Shown: positions 11,776 to 22,942 of the stretch, piece by piece
Numbering within the stretch: the stretch's first letter is position 1
How the letters are laid out: each line of letters starts with the position of its first letter
Source: Shinisaurus crocodilurus
Lineage: Eukaryota > Chordata > Lepidosauria > Squamata > Shinisauridae
Direction: 5' to 3'
Assembly (NCBI GenBank): GCA_021292165.1
Contig: CM037879.1
Location: 115,455,359-115,519,358, forward strand
DNA: 64,000 nucleotides
Notes under the pieces: model-generated
What the model was told of the DNA's origin: nothing
The model's input: the letters and a program-made list of their open reading frames with translations, nothing else
Databases searched by the model: none
Position numbers and translations under genes: made by a program

Positions 11776-14377
11776 AATGTGATTTCCTGGAATGTCAGGG
11801 GGCTAAGGAATTCAAATAAGCAGAAGAAAGTGCTTTCCAAGTTAAAAGAGTTTAATGTCGGTGTTGCTTTTCTATGAGAAACTCACTTGGTGAAGCTTGA
11901 TGAACATTTGTTGAGAAAAGACTGGGTTGGGTAAGTTTATGTAACAGATGCATCGACACAGTTCAAGGGGGTTGTGATTTTAATCCATAAATCACTCTCT
12001 TTTCTATATCAATGTGTGATAACTGATCCTGATGGTCGCTTTTTTAAATTTTAGTTGGGTAACATATTGATAAAGTTATTGTTATGATTAATGCGTATGG
12101 GCCAAATGATGATTCTCTGACTAGGTTGTTTTAGGAGATTGGTTGGGATTGCTTATGAGTATTTGATTGTGTGTGTGTATTGGGGGTTTTTAATGAGATT
12201 TTAGATCGCGTGTTGGACTGGAGTATGCCACCCCCCAAGCAGCAACCAGTGGTGAGGCTTACACTTCAGTCTTATGTGTCTAAATTTGGTTTGATTGATG
12301 CTTAGAGAATTTTGAATCCTGGTGAGTGAGACTAGACATTTATTTCATCAGAATTGCTTTTGATTAGATTATTTCTTGGTCTCTACGTGTTTGATAAATC
12401 AGATTAAAGATTGTAAAATTGAAATGTTGGTAATTTCAGACCACGCCCAGTCTATTTGGAGTTTCAGTTTTCAGATTTGCCTCAGCCCCCAGGTCTTTGG
12501 CACTTTAATGTTTCACTTCTCAATGACAAGGTGTTTAAAAATCAGATCTTTGCTGAGCTTCATGAGTATTTCGAAAACAATGAGAGTACTGTTGATTCTT
12601 GCGTCACTGAGTGGGAGGCCAGCAAAGCTTTTATACAGGGTCAAAGTATTACTTACGCTTCATATACGAAATAATTTTTTAAAATGCAACAAATATCACT
12701 AAATGAAGCGTTGAAAGTACTTATAACCCAGTTTGCCATTTCTCCATCAGGATAGCACTGTCAAGAGTTGCAGAACGTTAAATACAAGTAGAATAATATT
12801 TTTTTCAGAACAGGCGGCATTTGCTTTAACCTGTTCACAACTGGCTTATTGGGGGGAGGGGGAACGAACGTCCCAGTAAGCTTTTGCTACACTGTCTTAA
12901 ACAGCAGAAACAGCGAAATGTAATTGCAGCAATTAAAGATGAGAATGATAAGATATACACCTCTCCTGCAGAAATAAATTTACAATTTTTATTTGGATCT
13001 ATACAGTAGGGGAAGTAAAATATTGGAGCAGGATATGGATGCATTTTTCCCCCTCAGATTAATCTTCCATGTATAGATTCCTCACAATGGCAGTTTCTTC
13101 CAGCTCCTGTGTGAGCAAAGGAAATTATGAAGGCGATTACGAATATGAGTACAGGGAAATCAGCTGGTCCGAACGGGTTTCCAATCGTGTGGTTCAAAAC
13201 CTTTTCTAGCTTCTTAGTTCCAAAACTACTTTGTGTGTAGTCCTATATTTTTGAATTGGGCTCCTCTCTGCATTGTTAAATGATGCTTATATTACGGTGA
13301 TTCCCAAATCTGGTAAGGATCATATCTATTGCGCCAACTATCAACCCATTGCATTAATTAATGTTGATATTAAAATACTGAGTGCAGTTTTGCCTGATAG
13401 ACTGCAACACATCATTAGAACACTGGTTTGACCAGATCAAGTGGGATTTATTAAACACTGACGGGGGCCGATAACCTCAGATTACTTGCTGACTTAATCA
13501 CATTAAATTCTGATAGAACAGACCCGGCCACTATTATTTCTTTGGATGCTGAAAGGCCTTTGACAAAATTCATTGGAAATTTATTTTCATGACATTGCTA
13601 AATTTTGGTTTTCCTGTTGATTTTTTGAAAGGGTTTTAAATTCTGTATTCAACCCCGAGAGCCAGAGTTATGACCAATGGGTTCTTCTCAGCCTTTTTTC
13701 CACTTGGGAGCGGGACTAGATGCCCGCTTTCTCCATTGATATTGGATGTATGTTTGGCATGTACTATTAGACAGAACACCAGTATTTACAGCTTTGTTCA
13801 TAATTGTTTAGAATTCAAAATTATCCTGTATGCAGATTATTTGTTATTGTTTATATTGCAACTCCAGGTGTCCATTCCTGCTTTGATGCAGCTGATCAAA
13901 ACTTTTGGGAAACTGTCTGGTTATTCAATTAACTGGACAAAGTGCAAATTGATGCCAATTGAAGATACTATTTCACATGGTGTATTAGCCAATCGGCAAT
14001 TTGATGGTGCCCGGAGTCTATTACTTACTTGGGAATACTCATTCCTAGAAACATGTCTCAAAGGATTTCGCTAAATTTGAATAAGCTGATTAATAAGAGA
14101 CATCACAGGTTATAGACAGATGGGCAACTTTAAAGTTAAGATTGTGGGGGGAGGTCAATACATTGAAGATGAATATCATACCTAGGACTGTTTACTTGTT
14201 ATGTGGGATTCTTTTATATATACCTGGCAAAAAATTTCAAAAACTTAAGTCTTTGTTTCATAAATTTTTCTGGGGTTCCTCTCTACCACAAATATTGTGG
14301 AAAAGGATGCAAATTTGTATTAAGGAAGGTGGATTTGGCTTTCTGGACATGTGACATACAATATCACATCAATTACA

Positions 14378-14626
14378 GTTTTTATTATTATTATTACATT
14401 ACATTTATATCCCAACTTTTTTCCTCTTGCAAGGAATACATGGCAGCTTACAAGGTTCTCCTCCTCTCCATTTGCTCCTCACAACAATAACCATGTGAGG
14501 TAGGTTAGACTGAGAGTCAGTGACTGGCCCAAAGTCACCCAGTGAGCTTCATAGCCAAGTGGGGATTACAACCTGGGGAGTCCCGAGTCCCGATCCAACA
14601 CTCTAACCACTACACCACACTAGCCT
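14378..14626 (-). mobile_element. Sauria-type SINE nested in L1
   Basis: The minus strand shows GTGGTGTAGTGGTTAGAGTG (A box region), the B-box area, GGTGACTTTGGGCCAGTCAC, CTAACCTACCTCAC and an AATAATAATAA tail. The L1 coding sequence resumes on its far side. Confidence 0.9.
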
Positions 14627-15405
14627 TCTGTTCTCACCTTGATCCATTCTTGCATGCCAAATTGACGTTATTGCAAAATCCAGACTTAAAAATTGGTAAG
14701 AGAGTGTTCTTGTGGTGGAAATGAACAAACAAGTTGATTTTTATTTTAGCTCAATTAGTGGGGGTTGATGATGAGTTCTTGTCATTTTCTGATTTGTGAG
14801 CCAAATATGACTTGCCTGCGGTAGCTGAGTGGCAATACTTACAGTTACAACATTTGCTGGAATCTAGGTTTGCCCTACAGCTTTTACAGCTTTGCAGTCT
14901 CCTCCACTATTGGAAGTACTTATTGAAGCTGATCAGTTATATCGACCCATGACCTATGTTTATAAATATCTATTATCAGTGAATAAATATGATACATTGA
15001 GTCTAATGGAAGAATGGAATAGGGAAGTGGAATGTCCTATTCGGGCCAAGCAGTGGATTGCTGCTTTAGCATCTATATCTGAAGTTTCAATGGACCTCAG
15101 GTTATGTCTTATTCAACAAAAACTTGTGTTCTGCATTTATTCGATGCCACAATGTCTCAGTTGACTAACTGAAGGAGGTGTAACACTGCTAATGCTTTTT
15201 TTAATCATATGTTTTGGCAATGTCCAGTAGTTGCCTCTTTTTGGGATAATACGGATAAACTTTGTATTAGAACACTCCTTGATATTTTCTGATGTACATG
15301 TTCTTTTAAATTATCTACCTGTTTCTTGGAAGTTAAAGCATGGTCAATGCAAAATGAAATGGATTTTCCGCACCCTTTTGACAGCTAAAAGACTGATACT
15401 ACAAC

Positions 15406-15890
15406 TAGAGGTGGTCATGAACCTGTCCGGGGGGCCGCCTCGCCGCTGCCTCGCCTCTCCGTGGTGGCGGCCCCCCGCCTCATTCTTCTGAGAGGCGCAG
15501 AGCTGTTCTACGCGCCGCTCGAACTGCCAGCGCCGGCCGCACTGGTCCCATCACATCACTTCCGGCATGCCAGAAGTGATGCGACGGGACCCTGCACCGG
15601 CGTGCTGGACCCCTGCACTGCGTTTTTTGCAGGGAAACCAGGGCAACAGGGCTGTTTAAGCCCTGTTGCCCCGGTTTCCCCACAAAAAATGTAGCACGGG
15701 GGTCCAGCATGCCAGCGCAGGGTCCCGTCGCGTCACTTAGGGCGTGCCAGAAGTGACGCGACGGGACCAGCGTGGGCAGCTCGCCACGGAGAGGTGAGCT
15801 GCCACCGGAATAAGATAGGCCCATGCGAGCCTCGCGCGGAGGGCCGATTTCGGCCCGCTACACCCCACGAGGCGATATGGTATGCCCCTA
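15406..15890. mobile_element. GC-rich CpG-dense foldback element, family B, copy 1
   Basis: A 485-bp block of very high GC and CpG content inserted in AT-rich L1 sequence. It folds on itself: the GGCAACAGGG...CCCTGTTGCC hairpin sits at about 15646-15672, flanked by arms with GACGCGACGGGACC and CTGGACCCCTGC motifs on both sides. It shares those motifs and the GGCCGATTTCGGCCC block with the element at 20383-20734. Ends read TAGAGGTGGT and, reversed, TAGGGGCATA. No target duplication is clear. Confidence 0.65.
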
Positions 15891-15926
15891 ATGTCACTAG
15901 AAAGATAAAAGTTCACCTCCTACAAT

Positions 15927-16266
15927 TAGGAATGGGCGACCTGCCCAGTACTCAACTTGTGACATGCGAGCCGAGTGCTCCCACTGCGCGAGCTGAGCCA
16001 AACACAAGTGCCAGCTGAGGCGCTCGCCGGACTTCTGGGTCCCCAGCTCTACGTTGTTTATGTAGAAAATGGACTAATTTGCACAAATTAGGCAATTTTC
16101 TACGTAAACAACGTAGCGCCAGAACATGGAAGTCGCTTTCCCCCGCTCGGCTCGCGAGAATGTGAGTCGAGCTGGGGAAAAGGTAGGGCGAGCGGAGCTT
16201 GGGGGCGTCAAGCCCAGCGAGTTTGCCAGATTTCCACCCCCCAATCGAGCTGCACGCACATCCCTA
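15927..16266. mobile_element. Foldback element, family C
   Basis: Ends TAGGAATGGGCG and, reversed, TAGGGATGTGCG. The centre (16049-16116) is an almost perfect palindrome with CTACGTTGTTTA at one end and TAAACAACGTAG at the other around a GGACTAATTTG loop area. The outer arms are CpG-rich. Nested in the 3' part of the L1. Confidence 0.65.
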
Positions 16267-16599
16267 CGTTACAATGCAATGGACCAAAGACCTAATGGCG
16301 CTTTCAGTATTTGAGTGGATGACATCCAAACGGCACTTTTGAATGAACATATATATATGGATATTTGGTCTGCCTTTGTTGAAGCTTATATATAATTGCT
16401 ACAGCTGGATTTATGCCATTATATGGATATTTACATATAAGCAATTGTTAATTTCAGTGTGTGTGTGTTTGCTTGTTTCGATTTTGTTTTGTTTTGGTGA
16501 AATTCACAATAAAAAATAAATGGGAAAAATCCTAGAATTTCATTCTACTTATGCTAATTCACACTAGCACTAATGAGCACTTGTGTTAATGCGCTAATA

Positions 16600-16712
16600 T
16601 GCATTGCTTACTGCTTTAATATGGTTTTATTGCTTCATTGTCTTTATACATTATTGTTTTTATTTTGTTGTATAATCCTGGGTGGTATCTAAATAATATA
16701 AATAAATAAATC
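16600..16712 (+). mobile_element. LINE 3' tail fragment
   Basis: TTGTATAATCCTGGGTGGTA followed by an AATAAATAAATA tail resembles the 3' ends of reptile LINEs; too short for a family call. Confidence 0.4.
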
Positions 16713-18302
16713 CTCCAGTATATTACCACCTATAGATTAACCCATCTCATCCTGACTATAGTGTATTATAAGGAGAGAGCAGGAGTGAACAAGTAAAAGA
16801 TGCCCAGCACTTCTCTATCAGAGTTTAATAAAATTATCCAGATGGCACAAGCAAGTGAACTGTGCAAGACACTGCAGGAGATGGCAAACATTCCCACAAC
16901 CTAGGCCTGTTGAACAATTTGGCTATGTACAAAACTACTTGGAATAATGCCCCAAAGTCCTTTTCCTTTAAACTTGGGATGCTTCCAAACCATCTTGGAC
17001 AATTGCATAAGTAATTATGCAATTTAAACACATTCCTGTTTACTCAAAACTATAATAAATATGCACAACAGTTCAGAGAGATTTAGTGAGCTATTACATT
17101 AGACTCCAAATCAATCATGGGAAAGTACACTTCCAAACAGCACAGCTAAATAGCGTGGCTGGAAAATTTATTGGACAAGACTTTCGCTGTGTCAGGTAAG
17201 AAGTAATTAATAAAGCAGAGGAGCCAAAAGTGATACAAGTTACATGGCTCCATTGAGCATAAAAATCTATCATCTTCTGGCATCTCCCAAATTATCCTCA
17301 CTTGTCAAGAGCTGAAGTTTATCTTCTATTTTTCAGAAAAAACAACCACCTCCCACCAACTTCCCTCCCTCTCAGGTCTAATAAGCAAATGGGAATATTT
17401 AATTAAGCCAGAAGCCTGATTACTAAATGTAGAACTCGTATGCCTTATTTATTTTATTGCCCATTTCAAGCATTTATTTATTAAACTATACCCTTCTCAT
17501 TCCCCAGAGAAGTTTACTTATAGTTCCCATGCAGTCTCCTGCTGAGGTAGTTTACATGCTGAGACCTGCTTAGCTTCAGTCATAGTATGATATCATATGC
17601 CTTCATACCATCCTTTCAGCGTTGCCCCTGGCTGACTTAGGAAACCAGGATCATCTAGAAGTAATCGCACACAGATGACAATTATAGCAGTGGTGCCTGG
17701 AAGCAGCTCATTTTGCAACCCCCTCTAATTTTGACATGCTTCTCTCCCTTCCCCAAATCTCAAAGGTTACTACAGTATTCTGAGGGAACATAGATCTATG
17801 TCTATGTCTAGACATCTTGCTCTTTATGCATAGCACATACAACACATGGGAACATGAAATCCATAAAACACCAGTGCTATGGAAGGACTCTGCTATGAAC
17901 TGTAGACACATGATTTTCACTGTCAGATCAACACAGATACCAAGGACAACGTCACAGAATCACATGACATGCTTATCTTGCTGAAATTTGGTGCTCAGTC
18001 TCATAATTGGCTGGTTGGCAGTGGGGCAGAGAAGTGCACAGCATGCGTTATGCTCATGGTACTGGGGAGCGGGAGAAAGGAACACAGAGCTGTAGCTGAT
18101 TCCTGTTTCTATAAATGCCTAATTACATCCTGACATTACAGGCAGCAGTTTAGGAATTTGCAGAGTCAAGTATTCTCAGAACCCATATTTCTAAGATATG
18201 ATACTCGGTTGACTAACCTCCAGAGGCTTCTTGCAGAGGCATACAAAAGCAATAATAAACAATATCAGTGCTAAATCCGAAGACCTTCTTGGTCGTACTT
18301 GG
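16713..18302. other. Intronic, largely unassigned
   Basis: No gene or exon. A stretch at 17440-17640 has a weak SINE-like look (ATTTATTA run, then CTGAGACCTGCTTAGC) but cannot be assigned. Confidence 0.5.
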
Positions 18303-18331
18303 TGAAGTACTTCAAGAGGGTACCCAGACTA
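18303..18331 (+). repeat. Left arm of a 29-bp perfect inverted repeat
   Basis: Begins TGAAGTACTTCAAGAGGG and is repeated exactly, inverted, at 19000-19028; a 668-bp interval lies between them. Confidence 0.95.
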
Positions 18332-18344
18332 ATTCACAGTGGCC

Positions 18345-18806
18345 TAGGGATGGAAGAGAAATTAGTTCAGTTCGCATTTGACTCTGAACTTATCTAATTT
18401 CAGACTTCTGAACCACTTTGTGAACTCAGTTATCCTTTAAAATGTGCACTTCTCTGAATTTTGCAATGAAGTTCTCCAATTAAAAAATGCATACAGAAAT
18501 GCATATATTAGGGGATATAACGTTAAAAATGCACTATATTTATTTATTTTTCTATATTAAGAAAATTGCTTGCAAAAAGTGTGTATGTTAGGCAAAAATG
18601 CATTGAAATGCATGTATTAGGAGAAATGTGCACAGCATGCTTATGAATTTTCTTGCAAACTTAATTTTTTTCTTCTCAAACTTGGGGGTGATCCAAACTT
18701 AAGACTGGATAAATTCTCAACATTCGTGATGAAGCGAACTTAAGATTGGAAAAATGCAAAACTGAGAGAAACCTAAACTGACCGATTTGTCCATCCGTCC
18801 TTCCTA
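18345..18806. mobile_element. TAGGGATG-type MITE (family D), copy 1
   Basis: Starts TAGGGATGGAAG and ends CCATCCGTCCTTCCTA. The interior has an AT-rich quasi-tandem array of ATGCATATATTAGG-like units, and outer segments with ACTCAGTTATCCTTT and GAACTTAAGA. Other copies at 36823-37261, 49875-51110 (split) and 52890-53335 (partial). No coding capacity. Confidence 0.7.
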
Positions 18807-18867
18807 ATTCATGCCAGCAGAGCTGATAAAATCGTAATAGTACCCCAGCTCACAGATGCCCTCCTGG

Positions 18868-18911
18868 ACGACGACAACAACAACAACGAGGATGAGGATG
18901 AGGATGGATTT
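18868..18911. repeat. Short compound repeat (GAC/AAC)n(GAGGAT)n
   Basis: GACGACGACAACAACAAC runs into GAGGAT units. Confidence 0.85.
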
Positions 18912-18999
18912 GATAGATCTACGAAAATATAGGAGGGAATCAGCCAGACCTCCCTCAGCAAGGAATTTCACAGAGAGAGTACACAACCAAAGAAGGTCT

Positions 19000-19028
19000 T
19001 AGTCTGGGTACCCTCTTGAAGTACTTCA
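19000..19028 (-). repeat. Right arm of the 29-bp perfect inverted repeat
   Basis: Exact reverse complement of 18303-18331. The surrounding sequence looks like degraded L2 coding sequence. Confidence 0.95.
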
Positions 19029-19049
19029 GAATGGCATCCTAAGTGGGGG

Positions 19050-19495
19050 CGGTCTTGCTTTCCCTGGGTGAGCACAGCAGGGCCCTTCCTTTGCTTGCTG
19101 CCTGTGTGAATGAGTGATTTCTGTGAATCTGCATCCCCCCCACCCAATGATCAGTTGCATCTTCTTTGCCAGCCCTCACAATGAGGTCCCGCCACCCCAT
19201 AAGCAATTCCGGTTTTGGGGGGGGGGGTTTGCCAGGAGTGAGCTACTGATGTGTATGTGTTTTCTCTGATTCTGTATCCCACCCACCCCCCAATGATTTT
19301 TCTTTGCCAGCCCCCAGTGATCACAATGAGGTTCTTTGCCAGGAGTGTATGAGTGAGTGTACAGCATTGTCGAGCACCCCCACAGCCACACCCCAACAGC
19401 AGCCAAATTTGTGATGGTGCCCACGGCACTTCCTCAAAATTCAAAGTGTGCCCAGGAGCTCAGAAAGGTTGCCTACCCCTGCATTAAAGTGTTGT
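19050..19495. mobile_element. hAT-like MITE with internal duplication
   Basis: Two related blocks (about 19125-19215 and 19262-19350) both contain CCAATGAT, TTCTTTGCCAGCCC and CACAATGAGGT. The right end, GGTTGCCTACCCCTG, is of the common hAT MITE type of reptiles. Family name not known to me. Confidence 0.5.
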
Positions 19496-19529
19496 AATTG
19501 TCACCAGTTACTTTCCAGTCTCAATTCAT

Positions 19530-19620
19530 GTCAATTTGGTTTTGACATTTAAAGCTCTAAATGCTGTCTGGGTTCAGAGTAACTGAATGTGTCCTGTATG
19601 TTTCTTTCTGTTCCTTAAGA
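19530..19620 (+). mobile_element. L2-like fragment
   Basis: GGTTTTGACATTTAAAGCTC encodes the vltFKAL motif typical of L2 reverse transcriptase C-termini. Very short remnant. Confidence 0.5.
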
Positions 19621-19811
19621 TCAGGGGGAAGCAACTTTCTGGGCACATGGACACATTTGGCAATTTGAGAAATTGTCCTGGGCACCAACACAAAATGGCC
19701 ACCTGCCATCCCTATTTCCAAAGAAGGCCTCTGAGTCTCACCTGTGGCCCACTGGCATTCATGGGAAAAGATGATGGGAGCAGAGAAAGAAGGTATCACT
19801 TTGCTTTGAAG

Positions 19812-19888
19812 TGATTAATCACTTAATCAATTAATCAGTTAATTAATTAATTAATCAATTAATAACTTAATAAATTAATCAATTAATC
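19812..19888. repeat. (TAAT/TCAAT)n AT-rich tandem
   Basis: Tetranucleotide-like TTAATCAATTAATTAATTAA array immediately 5' of a truncated SINE. Confidence 0.85.
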
Positions 19889-20092
19889 AGGAGATCCGGG
19901 TTCTAGTCCCCGCTCAGCCATGAAACTCACTGGGTGACTTTGGGCCAGTCACTGACTCTCAGCCTAACCTACCTCACAGGGTTGTTGTGAGGATAAAATG
20001 GAGAGGAGGAGGAGGATTATGTAAGCTGCCTTGGGTTCCTTGCAGGAAAAAAGGTGGGGTATACATATAATAAATAAATAAATAAATAACAG
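19889..20092 (+). mobile_element. Sauria-type SINE, 5'-truncated
   Basis: Begins at GGAGATCCGGGTTCTAGTCC (B box) and runs through TGGGTGACTTTGGGCC, CTAACCTACCTCACAGGG and GTTCCTTGCAGGAAAAAAGG to an AATAAATAAATAAATA tail. Very close to the copy at 51483-51707, so the subfamily is fairly young. Confidence 0.93.
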
Positions 20093-20382
20093 CTGCACAA
20101 TAAGATTCTTTTCTGTGCAATAGGAGGACAAAAGCTTTGTCTCTCCTTCACTTCACTTCACCTCATCCATTTCCCCATCAGAGCAAGCTTTCCCTTCCCA
20201 CCACCACCACTGCTGCCCACAAGCCCCTATGGTTGGGAGACTTAGCCAACAAAGCAGAGAAGGAAGAAGCAGAGGAGGAAGCAAAATTGTCAAGCAGCTA
20301 AGCAACTAGCAGCAAGGGCAGATGGACAAATGGACAGGGGGAGGAGGAGGAGAATCAGGAAGTGACTGGAGGGGGTCTCAAG

Positions 20383-20734
20383 TAGGCTTGTGTAATCGAG
20401 CCTCGCCGGGCAGAACGAGGCCGAAATTGGCCCCCCTGACGCCCGGCGAGGCCTTACCTTGTTCTTCGGGGCGGCTCGCCCTCTCCGCGGCAAGCCGTCC
20501 GCGCGGCCCGCCCTCTTCGCAGCGAGCCGCCCGCACGGCCCGTTCCATTGCGTCACTTCCGGGACAGAAAGTGACGTGACGGAACCCTGCGCAGGCGCGC
20601 TGGACCCCTGTGGCGTGTTCTGCGCCTGCGCAGGGTCCCGTCGCGTCATTTCCGGTCTCGGAAGTGACGGAGGGGGCCTGAGAAGCCCGATCGAGTCGGG
20701 TTGGGGGCACAACCCAGCCTTGGAGACATGCCTA
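20383..20734. mobile_element. GC-rich CpG-dense foldback element, family B, copy 2, with perfect 8-bp target duplication
   Basis: A 352-bp element starting TAGGCTTGTGT and ending ACATGCCTA (inverted ends TAGGCWTGT), bracketed by perfect GTCTCAAG repeats at 20375-20382 and 20735-20742. Internally it carries inverted GCGCAGG and GTCACTTCC blocks around CTGGACCCCTGTGG, shared with 15406-15890. An 8-bp duplication and TAGG-type ends point to hAT-family mobilisation. No open frame with a recognisable domain; it is non-autonomous. Confidence 0.8.
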
Positions 20735-20787
20735 GTCTCAAGGGGTCTGGCGAGGAGGAACCAGAGCTAGTAAAGTGGGGAAGAAGA

Positions 20788-21456
20788 TTTATTTATTTTA
20801 TTTATTTCTTATATTTATTAATCGCCCATCTGGCCGGTCACCCAGCCACCCTGGGCGATGTACAACTAAAATAATACAATAAAACAATACAATAAAATAT
20901 GATAATTAAAACAGTATTAAAAATTCTTTTAAAATCCTAACCCACCCCATATTCCCACCTGAACAGCCATGTTTTTAATGCACGGCGGAAGCTCATCACG
21001 GAGGGGGCATGGCGAAGGTCACTAGGGAGGGAGTTCCATAACGTGGGGGTCACCACAGAGAAGGCCCTCTTCCTAGTCCCCACCAGCCTGGCTGATCTGG
21101 CTGATGGGATAAGGAGAAGACTGTCCGTGGCAGGATCTTGTTGAGTGGCCTACTTAATGTTGCTGGAGGCGCACCTTGAGATAAAGTGGGCCGGAGCCGT
21201 GTAGGGTTTTAAAGGTCAAAACCAACACCTTGAATTCGGCTCAGCAAGCAACTGGTAGCCAGTGCAACTCCTTAAGCACTGGCGTGATGTGATCACGCCG
21301 GCAGCTGCCCTTAATCAGGCGAGCCGCCGTGTTCTATACCAGCTGAAGCTTCTGAACCGTCTTCCAGGGTAACCCCATGTAGAGCGCATTACAGTAGTCT
21401 AGGCGAGAGGAGACCAAGGCATGAACCACTGATGGGAGCAGGTGATTAGGAAGATG
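20788..21456 (-). mobile_element. L2-like LINE, 5'-truncated
   Basis: On the minus strand it encodes the L2 C-terminal region with stops and indels and ends in the tail GGGCGATTAATAAATATAAG. It is almost co-linear with the better copy at 43655-44533 (same subfamily). Confidence 0.85.
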
Positions 21457-21939
21457 GAGAGGAAGCAAAACTATCAGGCACCGAAGTAACTAGCAGTGAC
21501 TATGGACAGATGGGAGGAGGAGAGGGGTCACAAGAGGTCTGGTAGGTGCACTGGGGGGGGGTGTCTTGGCAGCTACAGGTGTGCCTGTAGGTGCTGCATT
21601 GCCGATCCCTGCTTTAAAGATTGGTGTTATATAGCCTTTACAATGTATATCCATTAAAACACTTACAGCAGTTTTCTGGCTGATTATGAGCATCCCAAGC
21701 ACTGCCTGGTCACATGTGGGTCCCTAAGGACATGACAAGATACTGACACAATCCTGCTTTTTTGTTCCCATTATGGTTCAGGCAACTGGGGGCCCAACAG
21801 GTCAGGGGTTGTGTCTGCGCCTTACTCCTGTCTGCCCTTACAGGTGGCCATCTGGTGCACAAGAAGAGCTAAAGTGATTTATAATTATGTATTTGTATTT
21901 ATTCATTTAAGGCATTTTTATGCCACTGTTTATTGATTC

Positions 21940-22290
21940 ATAATATGTTTATACCGCTTAATATATTCAGATCCCTAAGTGGTTCCCATTACAAATGCAA
22001 TATAACAATATGAAAACAAGATAAAATAGTAAATAATTAAAAAGATTACCACCAAAGAACAATAAAGCAGGTCACTAACACTCTTTAGCCAAAATGCTCC
22101 CAGAGCGGCTTATGAAGATCAGTAGTAAGACAGTCTGTGAGTTGAGGATTACAATATAAAAGATGCGATACGCAAAGAAAAAGGGATGGGGAGGGAGGAT
22201 GAAAACAGAAAGCAGAGGCACCAGTTCTTAAAGTTTCAGTTCTTATGACCAGCTGGGTGGAAACAGTCTGGCTAGCCATCTTGCAGAAGT
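21940..22290 (-). mobile_element. Probable LINE (CR1/L2 clade) 3' fragment
   Basis: The minus strand carries a TAAGCCGCTCTGGGAGCATT-like block and A-rich tail remnants typical of reptile L2/CR1 3' ends. Heavily diverged. Confidence 0.4.
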
Positions 22291-22311
22291 TCCGAAGATT
22301 AGATATATTTA

Positions 22312-22488
22312 TCCAATCGTATTTTTCCGTGTATAAGACGCCCCCATGTATAAGACGCCCCCCACTGGGCAGTTTCGCAACCGCGCGGTTCTCTCCTTGG
22401 CTTACTTCCGTGTATAAGACGACCCTCAATTTTTAGTCTAATGATTTTAGGGAAAAGTATAGTCTTATACATGGAAAAATACTGTAGT
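22312..22488. mobile_element. TATAAGACG-type MITE
   Basis: Inverted ends CGTATTTTTCCGTGTATAAG and, from the right, TACAGTATTTTTCCATGTAT; TGTATAAGACG is repeated three times inside. It probably belongs to a Tc1/mariner-like group by its TA-bounded end. Confidence 0.65.
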
Positions 22489-22942
22489 TCAGAACTTTCT
22501 TCATCTAGTTACAACAGCCAAAATACAGTGAGCTGTAGACGGTGCTTCGGCATCAAATGTTCCCATATGGTTTACAGACAATTTGCTTACAATCTAATAG
22601 GATCAAAAAACCCCACAAAAAGGGAGGGTGTGAGTGAACGACTCATTCTTCGTTACATGATGCATTCCTTCAACAAAAAAAAGTCTGCAAAGCTATTAAA
22701 ATCTATTCTCCACCCCCTCCCCACCAAAGCACTGTCGATGTTCCAGAATAATATCTCTGAACATTAATTAAACCATCCTCAGGAGCTTCCACTGCAATGT
22801 ATCAAAATCAAATGGAAAAAAAACATTCAGTACTTCTTTCCCTCCTGTTCCTGAGAGACCACTTTCACTTTGTCAAGTAATATAATTAAGAAAGCAAAGG
22901 CCTTTGTCTGAGGCTGTCAGCATGTTCTTATAAGCTACTTAC
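22489..22942. other. Intron 5, just downstream of exon 5; nothing recognised
   Basis: No element identified between the MITE and the exon 5 donor. Confidence 0.5.

Larger units (their letters stand above)
11776..16527 (+). mobile_element. L1-type LINE, old and broken, host to three nested insertions
   Basis: An L1 ORF2 remnant, antisense to GRIK2. It starts with the endonuclease signature ISWNVRGLRN near 11783 and a degraded ETHL further on. The reverse transcriptase region around 13300-14070 contains YADYLLLF near 13829, where the catalytic YADD has lost its second Asp, then FGKLSGYSINWTKCK. The C-terminal part (14142-14354) reads MNIIPRTVYLLCG to GGFGFLDM. Many stops and frameshifts show that it is dead. 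It is interrupted by a Sauria SINE (14378-14626) and two foldback elements (15406-15890 and 15927-16266), and ends with an A-rich tail at about 16510-16527. Confidence 0.85.
20240..21620. mobile_element. Unclassified MITE-like repeat split by a foldback and an L2
   Basis: Related blocks with AGCAAAA, TAACTAGCAG and GGACAGATGGGAGGAGGAG occur at about 20278-20370 and 21468-21560. The right end GCCGATCCCTGCTTTAAAG is hAT-MITE-like. Between the blocks lie the foldback at 20383-20734 and the L2 at 20788-21456. The limits are approximate. Confidence 0.4.

Noticed and set aside
15406..15890. CpG island or promoter
   Set aside because: The CpG-rich block is a palindromic element nested in an L1 and recurs at 20383-20734; no transcription start or gene is associated.
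18840..18912. CRISPR-like or satellite array
   Set aside because: It is a short trinucleotide/hexanucleotide repeat; no spacers, and the host is a eukaryote.
20290..20770. Proline/arginine-rich proteins on either strand
   Set aside because: Open frames arise from high GC content in the foldback element; there is no family resemblance and both strands are open.
22085..22429. 114-codon minus-strand ORF
   Set aside because: It spans the TATAAGACG-type MITE and a LINE trace; no coding signature.
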